Origin: Spirochaetia bacterium
GTDB taxonomy: Bacteria; Spirochaetota; UBA4802; UBA5550
Length of the DNA stretch: 49,128 nucleotides
Assembly: GCA_009885955.1 (NCBI GenBank)
Contig: VFJS01000060.1
Coordinates: 1-49,128 of the forward strand
Direction: 5' to 3'
Part shown: positions 15,987 through 25,400 of the stretch, one piece after another
Layout of the letters: each line of letters begins with the position of its first letter
How positions within the stretch are numbered: position 1 is the first letter of the stretch
Translations under genes and position numbers: made by a program
Notes under the pieces: model-generated
What the model saw: the letters and a program-made list of their open reading frames with translations, nothing else
The model's database searches: none
Told to the model about the DNA's origin: nothing

Positions 15987-17150
15987 CTAATAGGCTGCCA
16001 CAAGTATTGTTTCTATCTCATTGGCATTAAGCGGCCTCGGAGCATTTTCATGGAAAGGGTAGGTCATTGCCAGCGTTGCAATCTCGCCAAACAGGAATTT
16101 CGGCACGGAATACTGCGACAGTTTCTGGGCCACGTCGGTATCCATTTCAATTTTTCTAATTGCTTCAACTGCCTTGATGGCGGCTTCGATAACCGTTATA
16201 TCCTTCACATCCTCTCCCATAACCTTTGACATCTGCACATATTTACCCGGCGATGTTGTGAGGTTGAATTCCATTATGTGGGGAAGAATTACGCTCATGG
16301 CATTTTCAATTGATATTTCTGTCTTCGATGCCAGGGCCATGGATATGGACAGGGTTATTGAAAGATAAGCTATTGAGAATGCAATCCCGGACATTGCCGA
16401 TGCCGTTGCAAGATACACCCTTGGAAGCACATTCTGCGGCTCCCTGTATGATGAAGGGAGGTTTCTGAAAATCATGTCTATTGACTTAAGCGCAAAGGTA
16501 TTGATAATGTCGTTGTTCATGGTGGAAATAACCGATTCCGAAGCAATGGCCAGCGTGGCAATTGAACACTTTATCGCTTTCTCTTCACTCATTTTAATCG
16601 ATAAAATCGGATCTACTATCGCAGCAACCGGATAGAGAAGCTGATTGAAATAGGTTTTTTTAATCCTGTCATGTATGTCATTTAAGAATAACATCGGCGC
16701 GATTTCCAGGCCGAAGACCGGATGGGCAGGCATGGTTATCAGCGGGATAGCGGGCTGTGAAAGCTCCCCCTTTGAAAACAGATCGTAACAGAAGATATAA
16801 TTATTGGTCAGCAGTGATATGGCCTTGCCTGCGTTTATGGATTCAACCCCGCCGAACCCGATTATGGCGTCGCAGTTGGTTTTTTTAACAAAGGATACGG
16901 CAAAGTCAATGTTTTCCGTATTTGGATACTGGGGGAGGTCGTCATAAATGATGCATCCGATTCCCGCTTTTTTAAGCGATTTAGAAATCTGGTCTATGAC
17001 CTCGTAATATATCTCAAAGTCTGATGATGTTGTGACAATAATAAAACGGGAGCCGAATTTCGACACAATCCCCGAAATATCACTTAATATATTTTGACGG
17101 ATATAAATCTCTGTGGGGAGATGAAAATCGGGGGTTATTGAACCTTTCAA
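15987..17150 (-). CDS. Iron-alcohol-dehydrogenase fold protein lacking metal ligands
   Basis: The product has 387 residues, collinear with group III iron-containing alcohol dehydrogenases, and can be aligned without gaps around the active site. All ligand positions are replaced. The Asp and His of D-A-L-x-H become A198 and I202; the three His of the H-x3-H...H-G region become L267, M271 and I281. The cofactor loop G-G-G-S-x-x-D is G-G-V-E-S-I-N (100-106). Structural landmarks such as L-P-H-I-M-E-F-N (289-296) remain. The frame is intact over 1.16 kb, so this is likely a maintained non-catalytic homologue with a sensory, scaffold or regulatory role, not a decayed gene. That role is inference. 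Confidence 0.8.
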   Translation of the reverse strand: MKGSITPDFHLPTEIYIRQNILSDISGIVSKFGSRFIIVTTSSDFEIYYEVIDQISKSLKKAGIGCIIYDDLPQYPNTENIDFAVSFVKKTNCDAIIGFGGVESINAGKAISLLTNNYIFCYDLFSKGELSQPAIPLITMPAHPVFGLEIAPMLFLNDIHDRIKKTYFNQLLYPVAAIVDPILSIKMSEEKAIKCSIATLAIASESVISTMNNDIINTFALKSIDMIFRNLPSSYREPQNVLPRVYLATASAMSGIAFSIAYLSITLSISMALASKTEISIENAMSVILPHIMEFNLTTSPGKYVQMSKVMGEDVKDITVIEAAIKAVEAIRKIEMDTDVAQKLSQYSVPKFLFGEIATLAMTYPFHENAPRPLNANEIETILVAAY

Positions 17151-17183
17151 TGCTTTTCCGCCATTGTTTCTATTTTCCGGCCA

Positions 17184-17215
17184 TAAAAAAAGCGGACATA
17201 TATTTATCTCCGCTT
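17184..17215 (-). terminator. Rho-independent terminator after flgM
   Basis: On the minus strand a 7-bp stem, AAGCGGA and TCCGCTT, closes a 12-nt loop and is followed by a run of T. It lies about 40 bp beyond the flgM stop and ahead of the dehydrogenase-like gene, separating the two transcripts. Confidence 0.65.
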
Positions 17216-17256
17216 CTTTGGATATATTTCCTGCGAAATATATATTACGGTATCGC

Positions 17257-17547
17257 TTACCTTAAAAGATAATTAGCAATTCTACTGGCCACCATTTCAA
17301 GTATCTTCGGATCATCGAAGTTATAGGAGCCGTTGTGTATCCTTTCCTTTATTTCGCTTACTCTGTCGGCTCGTATATCCGGGGCCTGATTGACTAACTG
17401 GATATCCTTTGACAATTCAGCAGCTTTCTTCCCTTCAGAAGAAATCTGTATGGTATCATTCTTATTGATTTCTTTTGTCTCAGACACCGATTTTGTCTTT
17501 TTCGGTTCAATGATATTGTTGATGTTTCCTATTTTATCTATAACCAT
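17257..17547 (-). CDS. flgM: Anti-sigma-28 factor FlgM
   Basis: The product has 96 residues, typical for FlgM. FlgM holds sigma-28 (FliA) inactive until the hook-basal body is finished and then is exported. The disordered polar N-terminus (Ser, Lys, Thr, Asn-rich) and the C-terminal helices with P-D-I-R-A-D-R-V-S-E-I-K-E-R-I-H-N-G-S-Y (about 55-74) match the family. A sigma-28-type promoter lies just upstream, giving the expected feedback loop. No other flagellar gene is next to it. Confidence 0.92.
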   Translation of the reverse strand: MVIDKIGNINNIIEPKKTKSVSETKEINKNDTIQISSEGKKAAELSKDIQLVNQAPDIRADRVSEIKERIHNGSYNFDDPKILEMVASRIANYLLR

Positions 17548-17576
17548 TTTGTTAACCCTTTCTCTTTGTATAATAT

Positions 17577-17603
17577 TTATCGGTTTCTTATATGATTACT
17601 TTA
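17577..17603 (-). promoter_or_regulatory. Sigma-28 (FliA-type) promoter for flgM
   Basis: On the minus strand the sequence reads TAAAGTAA, 11 bp, ACCGATAA. The enterobacterial FliA consensus is TAAAGTTT-N11-GCCGATAA, so 13 of 16 positions match with exact spacing. It starts about 30 bp before the flgM start codon. Confidence 0.8.
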
Positions 17604-17772
17604 GCCAAATATTACAGACACTTGCAAAAATCTGAATTTTAATTTATAAAATGTCAAAATTCGGTTTTTTCAAAAATTTATGTTTACAAAGGAACTCACT
17701 AATTTAATACTTAAAGTCCCCCCTTATAATAGTAATAATTTATTTAGAGGCATTATAAATATCAAGTAAAAT

Positions 17773-18474
17773 TTACTTTTCCTGGCCATTTAATATTGCC
17801 AGGGTAAATTCTCCCTTTTCCATAATATCATCGATATTTTCGTAAATGCCGTTTATTCTGCCTGAATAGAATTCTTCATATATTTTTGTCATTTCCCGGC
17901 CTATTATTATCTCCTTTTCAGGAAAGATATCATGAATAATTCTGAGCATTTTTTTTATTCTGTATGGGGATTCATAAATAACAATGATTCCCTGGAAATT
18001 TCTTAGATTTTCAAGCTCCCTTACGATTTTACCCTCTTTTTTGCTTAAAAATCCGGCAAAAATTACTCTTTTTTCACTGAAACCCGATACAGATAAAATC
18101 GCAGATAGCGCCGACGGCCCTGGAATGGGAATTATTTTAATCTCCTTATCCCTGGCAAATCTTACAAGCCTGCTTCCCGGGTCTGAAATACCCGGTGTAC
18201 CGCTGTCTGTCATATAGGCTATGGAGAGCCCGTTTTTTATATTTCCCAGGGCTTCTTCAATCCTGGTATCGGAGGAGTGGGCGTGAAGAGACTTTAGCTT
18301 TGCTTCGATGCCGTAGTGATTTATGATTTTTCTGGTTTGCCTGGTATCTTCGCAATATATGTAGTCCACTCTGTTTTTTAATATATCAACTGCCCTGAAG
18401 GTCATGTCTTCCATGTTCCCGATAGGCCCAGCGACAATATATAGAGTCCCCTCATCCATGGCGTTATTTTCCAT
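17773..18474 (-). CDS. rsmI: 16S rRNA (cytidine1402-2'-O)-methyltransferase RsmI
   Basis: The product has 233 residues and a tetrapyrrole-methylase fold. Diagnostic segments are T-L-Y-I-V-A-G-P-I-G-N (11-21), C-E-D-T-R-Q-T-R-K (about 41-49), T-D-S-G-T-P-G-I-S-D-P-G (about 84-95) and P-G-P-S-A (about 111-115). RsmI 2'-O-methylates C1402 in the decoding centre of 16S rRNA. It is slightly short at the C-terminus compared with E. coli RsmI (286 residues), like many minimal forms. Two start codons are possible (18474, or the Met five codons later). Confidence 0.95.
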   Translation of the reverse strand: MENNAMDEGTLYIVAGPIGNMEDMTFRAVDILKNRVDYIYCEDTRQTRKIINHYGIEAKLKSLHAHSSDTRIEEALGNIKNGLSIAYMTDSGTPGISDPGSRLVRFARDKEIKIIPIPGPSALSAILSVSGFSEKRVIFAGFLSKKEGKIVRELENLRNFQGIIVIYESPYRIKKMLRIIHDIFPEKEIIIGREMTKIYEEFYSGRINGIYENIDDIMEKGEFTLAILNGQEK

Positions 18475-18802
18475 GTATCGATAAAAATGTAAATAATAAT
18501 TTCATAGTGGAATATAATTGACATGAGACGGTAATTCAGGTAATTGTGGGATGGTTGGCAGAGTAATGTTCCGCCCTGGTCCAGAATAAAAAGGCATGGA
18601 AAGACCTTGAAAAATTTTTCCCGATCCCCTCGGTCCTCTAAGATAAAATTAAAGAGGAGATTGATATAAAAGGCTCAGAAGCGTAGAAAAAAATTGACGG
18701 GAAGGATCTGATTCAAAATTCCTCTGATATCAAAAAGGGGATAAAGGGGAAGTTGAAATAACAGATGCCTGGAATAATAATAGAAAGGATTCATATAGCC
18801 CA
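18475..18802. other. Intergenic region, possible decayed frame
   Basis: No intact gene. From about 18590 to 18780, + strand segments such as W-K-D-L-E-K-F-F-P-I-P-S and D-K-I-K-E-E-I-D-I-K-G-S-E-A are broken by stops at ordinary spacing. This could be a remnant, but I recognise no parent. Confidence 0.3.
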
Positions 18803-19291
18803 ATGAAAAAATCCATACAACTGGTTAAAAGGGGTGAAATATTTATCAGCGGTATCGACGTTCTGAAAACAATAATCAGCACCTGCGTCTCAATATGCTT
18901 CTACCATTCCGGGTCCGGTCTGGGCGGCATAACCCATATATCGCGATCCAGGCGGGATGATGCCACTCCAAGCGGCAGGTTTGTGAAATTCGACGGTTAT
19001 TATTATGCCGACAGGGCAATTCCCGGCATCATTGAAATGATGAGGATGAATGTATCGGGGCTGAGGGAAAAGAGCCTGCAGGTAGTGGTTGTCGGCGGTA
19101 TGAATGGGGAAGGGCCGGTAGCGGAAACACTGGTGGAGCTTGGAAAGCATGATTTTAAAACAATCGGGAAGGATATAAACTCCAATTTTCAGAGGTATGT
19201 CACTTTTACCCCTTCGATGAGGAGCGTTCATGTGAAGCGGAAGGTCTTATATGGCGCAGCTGAAGATGATCTTGATTTCAAGTTTTCCTGA
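18803..19291 (+). CDS. cheD: CheD-like chemoreceptor deamidase
   Basis: The product has 162 residues, the usual CheD length. CheD deamidates glutamines in chemoreceptors and in some bacteria interacts with CheC. The catalytic Cys lies in S-T-C-V-S-I-C (C28) and the His in G-G-I-T-H-I (H45), with the expected spacing. The family motif T-x-G-L-G-S-C is changed to K-T-I-I-S-T-C, so the catalytic Thr would be one residue off register (T23). Later conserved parts, Y-A-D-R-A-I and V-V-G-G-M-N, and D-I-N-S-N-F-Q-R-Y-V-T-F-T-P-S, fit. It is likely CheD but possibly with altered activity. No cheC or receptor gene is adjacent. Confidence 0.78.
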   Translation: MKKSIQLVKRGEIFISGIDVLKTIISTCVSICFYHSGSGLGGITHISRSRRDDATPSGRFVKFDGYYYADRAIPGIIEMMRMNVSGLREKSLQVVVVGGMNGEGPVAETLVELGKHDFKTIGKDINSNFQRYVTFTPSMRSVHVKRKVLYGAAEDDLDFKFS

Positions 19292-19341
19292 TTTTTCGGG
19301 TTCCTGAAACGTCCGGCGTGTGCCGAATCCTGCCGCACCTA

Positions 19342-19869
19342 TTAATTTTCGATCCCTTTCCTGGCTTCAACCCCTGAGTTATAATAGTGTTTTATCTCCC
19401 TCATTTCGGTTATCAGATCACAGTAGGGATGGAGTTCCGGCGGGTTCCCCCTGCCGGTGATAATGAGCTCCCTGTCAGCAGGCCTGTTTTTTATTATATG
19501 CAGTATCTCATCGGCAGTAGTCAGTTTAAACAGGAGGGTCGTCACGATCTCATCCAGGATGACAATGGAGAAATTATTATCGGTCAGTGCTTCAAGGGAC
19601 CTGTCCAGCCCCTTTCTGCAGAGGTCATAGTGCTCCTGGAAATCTGGGCCATCGGGCCTGCAGAACTTCGTGCTTCCATACTGCTCAATGGTGATGAATT
19701 CCTTCATTGATTTTGATGAATCCAGTTCGCTGTAGTGCTGCCCCTTCATGAACTGTATTATGATTGTTTTTAGTCCGGAGCCCGCAGCCCTGAATGCCAG
19801 CCCCAGTGCCGCAGTAGTTTTCCCCTTGCCGTTCCCTGTGTACATCTGAACATATCCTTTTTCAATCAT
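19342..19869 (-). CDS. cobA: Cob(I)alamin adenosyltransferase, CobA/BtuR type
   Basis: The product has 175 residues. The P-loop G-N-G-K-G-K-T-T (12-19) and segments A-L-G-L-A-F-R-A-A-G-S-G, I-V-I-L-D-E-I and I-I-T-G-R-G-N-P-P match CobA/CobO. It transfers the adenosyl group of ATP to cob(I)alamin or corrinoid precursors, giving adenosylcobalamin. This is the cofactor of IcmF encoded about 3 kb away. It is the only cobalamin synthesis gene in the window, consistent with corrinoid salvage, though the rest may be elsewhere. Confidence 0.94.
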   Translation of the reverse strand: MIEKGYVQMYTGNGKGKTTAALGLAFRAAGSGLKTIIIQFMKGQHYSELDSSKSMKEFITIEQYGSTKFCRPDGPDFQEHYDLCRKGLDRSLEALTDNNFSIVILDEIVTTLLFKLTTADEILHIIKNRPADRELIITGRGNPPELHPYCDLITEMREIKHYYNSGVEARKGIEN

Positions 19870-20217
19870 TGTTCCAGGTATCCCTCGCTTTAGAAAAACG
19901 TATCAGCCTCAGGCGGCTTCAGCAAGTAAAATTTCTTTTTGCCGTCGCCAGTCTAAATATCTTTTTCTTCATGTCTATCCAAAATTTAATAAAAATGGTT
20001 GAAAATTTGTATTATATTATGTAAATTTTGTAACAGCAACGTTGATAGAGCGGTTTATCAATCCTTTATTATTATTTACGGGCATGGGGATTGTTTCCAT
20101 GGGCATCAATAATATTTTCACGATATTTCCGACCTCCGGGATTAACATTTTTGTGTTGCTTGATTTATTTATTTGCCTGGAGAAGATTGATTTTTGATAA
20201 AATGCGGGGAAAAGAAT
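19870..20217. other. Divergent intergenic region, no gene supported
   Basis: This 348-bp AT-rich region lies between the divergent cobA and hemerythrin genes. Open frames on both strands here lack a start with a ribosome binding site and resemble no family. No cobalamin riboswitch (B12 box) was found. Confidence 0.4.
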
Positions 20218-20670
20218 ATGGATAAAAAAATTGAAGGCAACATAGAAAAATTCATCTGGACCGAAAATTACTGTACCGGGATCGAAGTAATAGACAACCA
20301 GCACCAGGAGCTCTTTAGGAAATTCGACAAATGTTCCTTGGCCATATACAAAGGTGAAGGGAAATCTATATTAAGGGAGATTATATCCTTTATTGATATT
20401 TATGTGAATGATCATTTCGATGATGAAGAGAGGCTGATGACAATTAATAAATATCCAGATTATTACAAGCATATTGAATTTCACAAGAATTTCAGGGGCA
20501 TCTTCAACAGCTTTAAAAAAGATTTTGAACAGAGGGGCGGTGACGCATACCTTGCACTTCAGCTTGAGAAGGAGATCAGGAACTGGTGGAAAAACCATAT
20601 ACTCACCATTGACATGCTGTATGTACCATACATTAAAATTAAAAGCAGCGGGAAGAGCCAGGTGGAATAA
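20218..20670 (+). CDS. Bacteriohemerythrin
   Basis: The product has 150 residues from ATG 20218, preceded by GGGGAAAAG; an in-frame TTG at 20194 is less likely. All seven di-iron ligands of hemerythrin are in place: H29 (D-N-Q-H-Q-E-L), H66 and E70 (H-F-D-D-E), H85 and H89 (H-I-E-F-H), H127 and D132 (H-I-L-T-I-D). It would bind O2 reversibly at a non-heme di-iron centre, for oxygen sensing or delivery. Single-domain hemerythrins are common in motile, microaerobic or anaerobic bacteria. The next gene starts 8 bp after its stop. Confidence 0.95.
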   Translation: MDKKIEGNIEKFIWTENYCTGIEVIDNQHQELFRKFDKCSLAIYKGEGKSILREIISFIDIYVNDHFDDEERLMTINKYPDYYKHIEFHKNFRGIFNSFKKDFEQRGGDAYLALQLEKEIRNWWKNHILTIDMLYVPYIKIKSSGKSQVE

Positions 20671-20677
20671 AAGAAAC

Positions 20678-21481
20678 ATGGATTACCCGGAATTACGATT
20701 CTTCGACAACATTTTAATACACAGGACAGCAAGGGATATCATCCGGAACAGGTCGACGAACAGGAATGATGTCCGGGACGAAGCCCTTTCGGGGCTTCGT
20801 CTTGATGGAGTGGTGAATGTACTGGACATCGGATGCGGATTCGGGTTCATGGCTGAGAAATATGCAACGATGATTTCTCCCGCAGCCCGGGTAACCGGTA
20901 TCGATTTATTTGAAAACAATAGGTCCCCCTTTGAAGAGATAATCCGCGGATCAGGGAGAGTTCCTGAATTTCTCTGCCGGGAGATTACGACTTCACTCCC
21001 CTTTGACGATAGAAGCTGTGACCTTGTCATTGCATCCTATTCGCTCTATTTCTTCCCCTATGTCCTTCCAGAGGTTTCCAGGATCATGACCGATGACGGT
21101 ATGTTCATTTCCATCACCCACAGTGAAAATTCCTTCACCGGGCTCTACCAGGTAATGGGGCTTACAAGTGAGAATTCTCTGCACCCGGAACTTTTGAAAA
21201 AATTTTCCACGGAAAATGGGCTTGAAAAGCTGAAGCCCTATTTCAGAAATGTATTCATGAAGGAATACCGTAACTCCCTGATTTTTGAAGAGAAACATGC
21301 TCATGAGCTTCTCACCTATGCCCTGTTTAAACTCCCCCTTCTGCTGAAAAATATCGATGCGGATAACAGGCTGCCGCGGAATTTAGAAAAAAATGTTCAA
21401 AAAAACCTGGAAGAAAAAAAATGTATAATAATAGAAAAGAATGATGCCATTTTTCACTGCAGGGGGCCCCTTTGCCGCTGA
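20678..21481 (+). CDS. Class I SAM-dependent methyltransferase
   Basis: The product has 267 residues from ATG 20678, just after the hemerythrin stop; GGTGGAATAAAAG overlaps that stop and can serve as ribosome binding site. Motif I V-L-D-I-G-C-G-F-G-F-M-A lies near residues 47-58, G-I-D-L-F at post I and L-V-I-A-S-Y-S-L-Y-F-F at motif IV. The C-terminal helical third is unusual and has no recognised function. The stop overlaps the next start (TGATG), indicating translational coupling with the Nudix gene. The coding sequence contains a perfect 10-bp stem hairpin at 20777-20801. Confidence 0.85.
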   Translation: MDYPELRFFDNILIHRTARDIIRNRSTNRNDVRDEALSGLRLDGVVNVLDIGCGFGFMAEKYATMISPAARVTGIDLFENNRSPFEEIIRGSGRVPEFLCREITTSLPFDDRSCDLVIASYSLYFFPYVLPEVSRIMTDDGMFISITHSENSFTGLYQVMGLTSENSLHPELLKKFSTENGLEKLKPYFRNVFMKEYRNSLIFEEKHAHELLTYALFKLPLLLKNIDADNRLPRNLEKNVQKNLEEKKCIIIEKNDAIFHCRGPLCR

Positions 21482-22458
21482 TGCAGAAATATTGTACCCA
21501 GTGCTCCGGTGCCGTGGAAGAGATTTCGGTTGAGGGGAAGCTCAGGATTGTATGCGGGAAATGCGGAACCATTTTTTACAGGAATCCTCTCCCCATAGCT
21601 GCTGCCGTTGTACTGAATTCAGAAAGAAATGTCCTGTTGGTGAAACGGAAGAATGAACCGCGAAAGGGGCTCTGGTGCCTTCCCATCGGTTTTGCTGAAA
21701 TAGGCGAGACAATAGGTGATGCGGCCATTCGTGAGCTGAATGAGGAGGCCGGCATCTACGGCAGCCTTGTGAGGCTTCTCGATGCCCGTTCAATGGTGAT
21801 GGACATATATGGAGACGTCCTTGTAGTTACCTTTGAAATTGTGAAAACAGGCGGCGAAGAAACTGCCGGTGACGATGCCGAGGAGGTCGGCTATTTTCAT
21901 CCCGACAGCCTCCCGCCCCTTGCATTCGATGTTAACGTTCACGCTATCCATAACTGCCTGAAGGAGCATGAGACAGAATGGGCCATCCAGGATTCCTTCC
22001 ACCGCCTCGAGTCCGATGAAAGGGAGAACCTTCTGTCCGATTCACTGGTATCATTCATCCGGTTAAATGCCCCTGTACTTACCGATCTCTGGTTCAGGGA
22101 GGTATGCAGTAACCCGCTCACGGCATCCTTTTCAATGGTACAGCCGGTTTATCTTAAAAACAGGACAATGACCGAGCTTGCCCATTTCAGCGACTGGCTC
22201 CTTGACCCGCAATACAGGAACGACATGATGATTTTTTACCGGACCCTTGGTCTTGAGAGGAGCAGGATGGGTTTCGGGCTGCACGAGGTGATTAGCGCCA
22301 TGACAATCATGAGGAAGATTGTCCTTTCCTATGCCCATGATCACGGCATATGGGACAGGGCTATTGATGCATACCGGGTACTGGAACTGGACAGAAGGAT
22401 CATGCTTTTTTACGACGAGGCCATATACTACATGGCCAGGGGATTCGAGGACGAATAA
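21481..22458 (+). CDS. Zinc-ribbon Nudix hydrolase with RsbRD-like C-terminal domain
   Basis: The product has 325 residues from ATG 21481, which overlaps the upstream stop; TTG 21472 with AGGGGG 5 nt upstream is an alternative. An N-terminal zinc ribbon (C5, C8, C25, C28) precedes a Nudix domain with an intact Nudix box: G70, E76, R84-E85, E88-E89, G91. This part resembles NudC-like or ADP-ribose pyrophosphatases. From about residue 175 to the end a helical domain (W-F-R-E-V..., then L-G-L-E-R-S-R-M-G-F-G-L-H-E-V) resembles the RsbRD N-terminal sensor domain. I do not know this fusion; it may couple nucleotide hydrolysis to a signal. The C-terminal assignment is tentative. Confidence 0.85.
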   Translation: MQKYCTQCSGAVEEISVEGKLRIVCGKCGTIFYRNPLPIAAAVVLNSERNVLLVKRKNEPRKGLWCLPIGFAEIGETIGDAAIRELNEEAGIYGSLVRLLDARSMVMDIYGDVLVVTFEIVKTGGEETAGDDAEEVGYFHPDSLPPLAFDVNVHAIHNCLKEHETEWAIQDSFHRLESDERENLLSDSLVSFIRLNAPVLTDLWFREVCSNPLTASFSMVQPVYLKNRTMTELAHFSDWLLDPQYRNDMMIFYRTLGLERSRMGFGLHEVISAMTIMRKIVLSYAHDHGIWDRAIDAYRVLELDRRIMLFYDEAIYYMARGFEDE

Positions 22459-22463
22459 TGCCT

Positions 22464-25400
22464 CTACATGTTGCGCCTGTATTTTCCCCCAACCTGGTAG
22501 AGGAGACGTGTTATCTGGCCAAGGCTCGCATACCTTGCAGTGTTCATCAGCTCGGCAAATATATTCCCTCCTGAAAGGGCTGTCTCTTTCAGGGTTTTGA
22601 ATGCGGCTTCAGCCTCTTTTTTATGAGCTTTCTGGTATTTTATAAGATTCCTGTACTGTGCCAGTTTTTCATTTTTGCCTGCCCTTGAAAGGGTTGTGGG
22701 AGGACGCTCGTAGCTTTCTGACATGGCCCCGGGGTTCATAAATGTGTTGACCCCGATAATGGGATATTCGCCTGAATCCTTTTTAAATTCATAGTAAAGC
22801 GATTCGTCCTGGATCTTGCCCCTCTGGTAATGGGACTCCATGGCTCCAAGTACGCCGCCCCTCTGGCTTATGGAATCGAACTCTTTGAGGACCGCTTCCT
22901 CAACAATATCGGTAACCCTGTTTATGATAAAACTCCCCTGGAGGCTGTTCTGGTTTTTGAATATACCGTACTCCTTGCTTATGATGAGCTGAATGGCCAT
23001 GGCCCTCCGCACCGATTCCTCCGTGGGCGTGGTGATGGCTTCATCGTAGGAGTTGGTATGGAGCGAGTTGCAGTTATCGTTAAGGGCCATGAGGGCCTGG
23101 AGGGTAGTTCTGATATCGTTGAACTGGATCTCCTGCGCGTGAAGTGACCTTCCCGATGTCTGGATGTGGCACTTGAGGCGCTGGCTCTGTTCATTGGCCC
23201 CGTACTTGTATTTCATGGCTATGGCCCAGATCCTCCTTGCCACGCGTATCAGGACATTGTATTCAGGGTCCATTCCGCTTGAAAAGAAGAATGAAAGGTT
23301 GGGCGCGAATTCATCGATTTTCATCCCCCGGCTCAGGTAGTATTCAACATAGGTAAAGGCGTTTGACAGGGTAAGGGCGAGCTGGGTGATCGGGTTTGCC
23401 CCTGCTTCGGCTATGTGGTATCCGCTGATGCTCACCGAGTAGAAATTCTGAACATCGTTGTCAATGAAGTACTGCTGGATATCCCCCATCATCTTGAGCC
23501 CGAATTCAGTTGAAAAGATGCATGAGTTCTGCCCCTGGTCTTCCTTTAAAATGTCCGCCTGGATTGTTCCGCGTATGTTTTTAAGGACGTCCTTTTTTAA
23601 TTTTTCCCGTTCCCCCGAATCGGGATCCCTTCCGGTTTCGGCTTTGAATCTGTCTGCCTGCTGGTCTATGGCTGCATTAAAGAAGAATGCAAGCATCACC
23701 GGAGCAGGCCCGTTGATTGTCATTGAGATGCTTGTCCTGGGAGAGCAGAGGTCGAAGCCTTTATAAAGCTTTTTCACATCATCAAGGGTGCAAATGCTTA
23801 CGCCGCTTTCGCCGATTTTGCCGAAGATGTCGGGCTCTTCGCTTGGATCATGGCCGTACAGGGTGAGCGAGTCAAAGGCGGTGCTCAGCCTCTTCGCATC
23901 GTCATGCTCCGAGAGATAGTGGAAGCGCCTGTTTGTCTTTTCCGGCGTCCCTTCCCCTGCGAACTGCCTCTTGGGATCCTCTCCCTCTCTCCTGAAGGGG
24001 AAAACACCGCAGGTGTAGGGGAAATGCCCCGGGATGTTCTCCCTCCTCATCCAACGAACGATATCGCTCAGGTTTCTATAATCGGGAAGGACGACTTTCG
24101 GGATTTTCAGCTTTGACATCGATTCAAAGTAGAGATCGTTTTTAATTTCACGGTCTCTCACCCTTGTGACAACCTGTTCTCCGGAATATTCAACCTTCAT
24201 GGTGTCCCATTTTTTAATGAGATTTTTTATTTCATGATCAATTTTTGAATCAGCCTCGCTTAATTTTACATTGTATTCGGTTCCTGATAGAAATTCCCCG
24301 GCGGTTTTCAGTGACTCGAATTTCCGTACATGTTCAGCTTCACTGTCCGTTTTTTTATGGTAATCCCGCACGGTCTTTGAAATCTCTCCCAGGTAATATT
24401 CCCTCTCGGTGGGTATGATTGCCAGCCGTGATGAGTCCCTGGGCGAGTATGTCTCGAGTTCTGGGGTCTCCCAATCGATGGCCCCTTTCTTTTTCATGGT
24501 ATTCATGACAAGCTGGAAAAATACATTGAGTCCCTGGTCATTGAAGTTGCTCGCCACGGTGCCGAGGATGGGAAGTTCGTGATCGGGCAGGTCAAAGGCG
24601 TTATGGTTCCTCCGGTACTGCACCCGTACGTCCCTCAGTGTGTCCAGGGATCTCTTGTGGTCGAACTTGTTGATTACGATGATGTCAGCAAAATCGAGCA
24701 TATCGATCTTTTCGAGCTGCGTGGGCGAACCGAACTCCGAGGTCATGACATAGAGGGAGACATCGCAGTATTCCGTTATCCCCGTATCACCCTGGCCTAT
24801 CCCCGGGGTCTCCACTATGATGAGATCGAATCCTGCAGCCTTTAAAATAGCTATGGAGTCCTTTATGGCGATCGTGAGCTCGGTCTTGGATGTCCTTGTT
24901 GCCAGGGACCTCATGTAGATGTTTTCAGGACTTATGAAGTTCATCCTGAGCCTGTCGCCCAGGAGCGCCCCGCCGGTCTTCTTCCTGGTCGGGTCAATGG
25001 CAAGGACCGCGATTCTGCGCTCGGGGTAAAAGTCCTGGAACCTCCTCATGAATTCGTCTTCAAGTGAGCTCTTGCCCGAACCCCCGGTGCCCGTGATCCC
25101 CAGAACCGGGGTATTCTCATTCATGGCCCGTATCTCCTTGCCGATTGTTGAGTAGACAACTTTTTTGTCCTTGTATTCCTTTTCCGCGATGGAGATGAGC
25201 TGGGTTATAACAAAATCATCCCTCTCCCTGAGCTTCTCCATCCAGTTGTCCGGAAGTGGAGGCATCTCCACTTCGCCTGTTTTTTTCATCATGTCGTCTA
25301 TGATCCCCATGAGGCCCATCCGCTGGCCGTCTTCCGGGGAGTAAATTTTTGTAATACCATAGGCCTCGAGTTTCCGTATCTCGTCAGGGACAATAACACC

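Noticed and set aside
20017-20304. 95-codon frame on the minus strand
   Set aside because: It overlaps the start of the hemerythrin gene, lacks a ribosome binding site and has no recognisable family.
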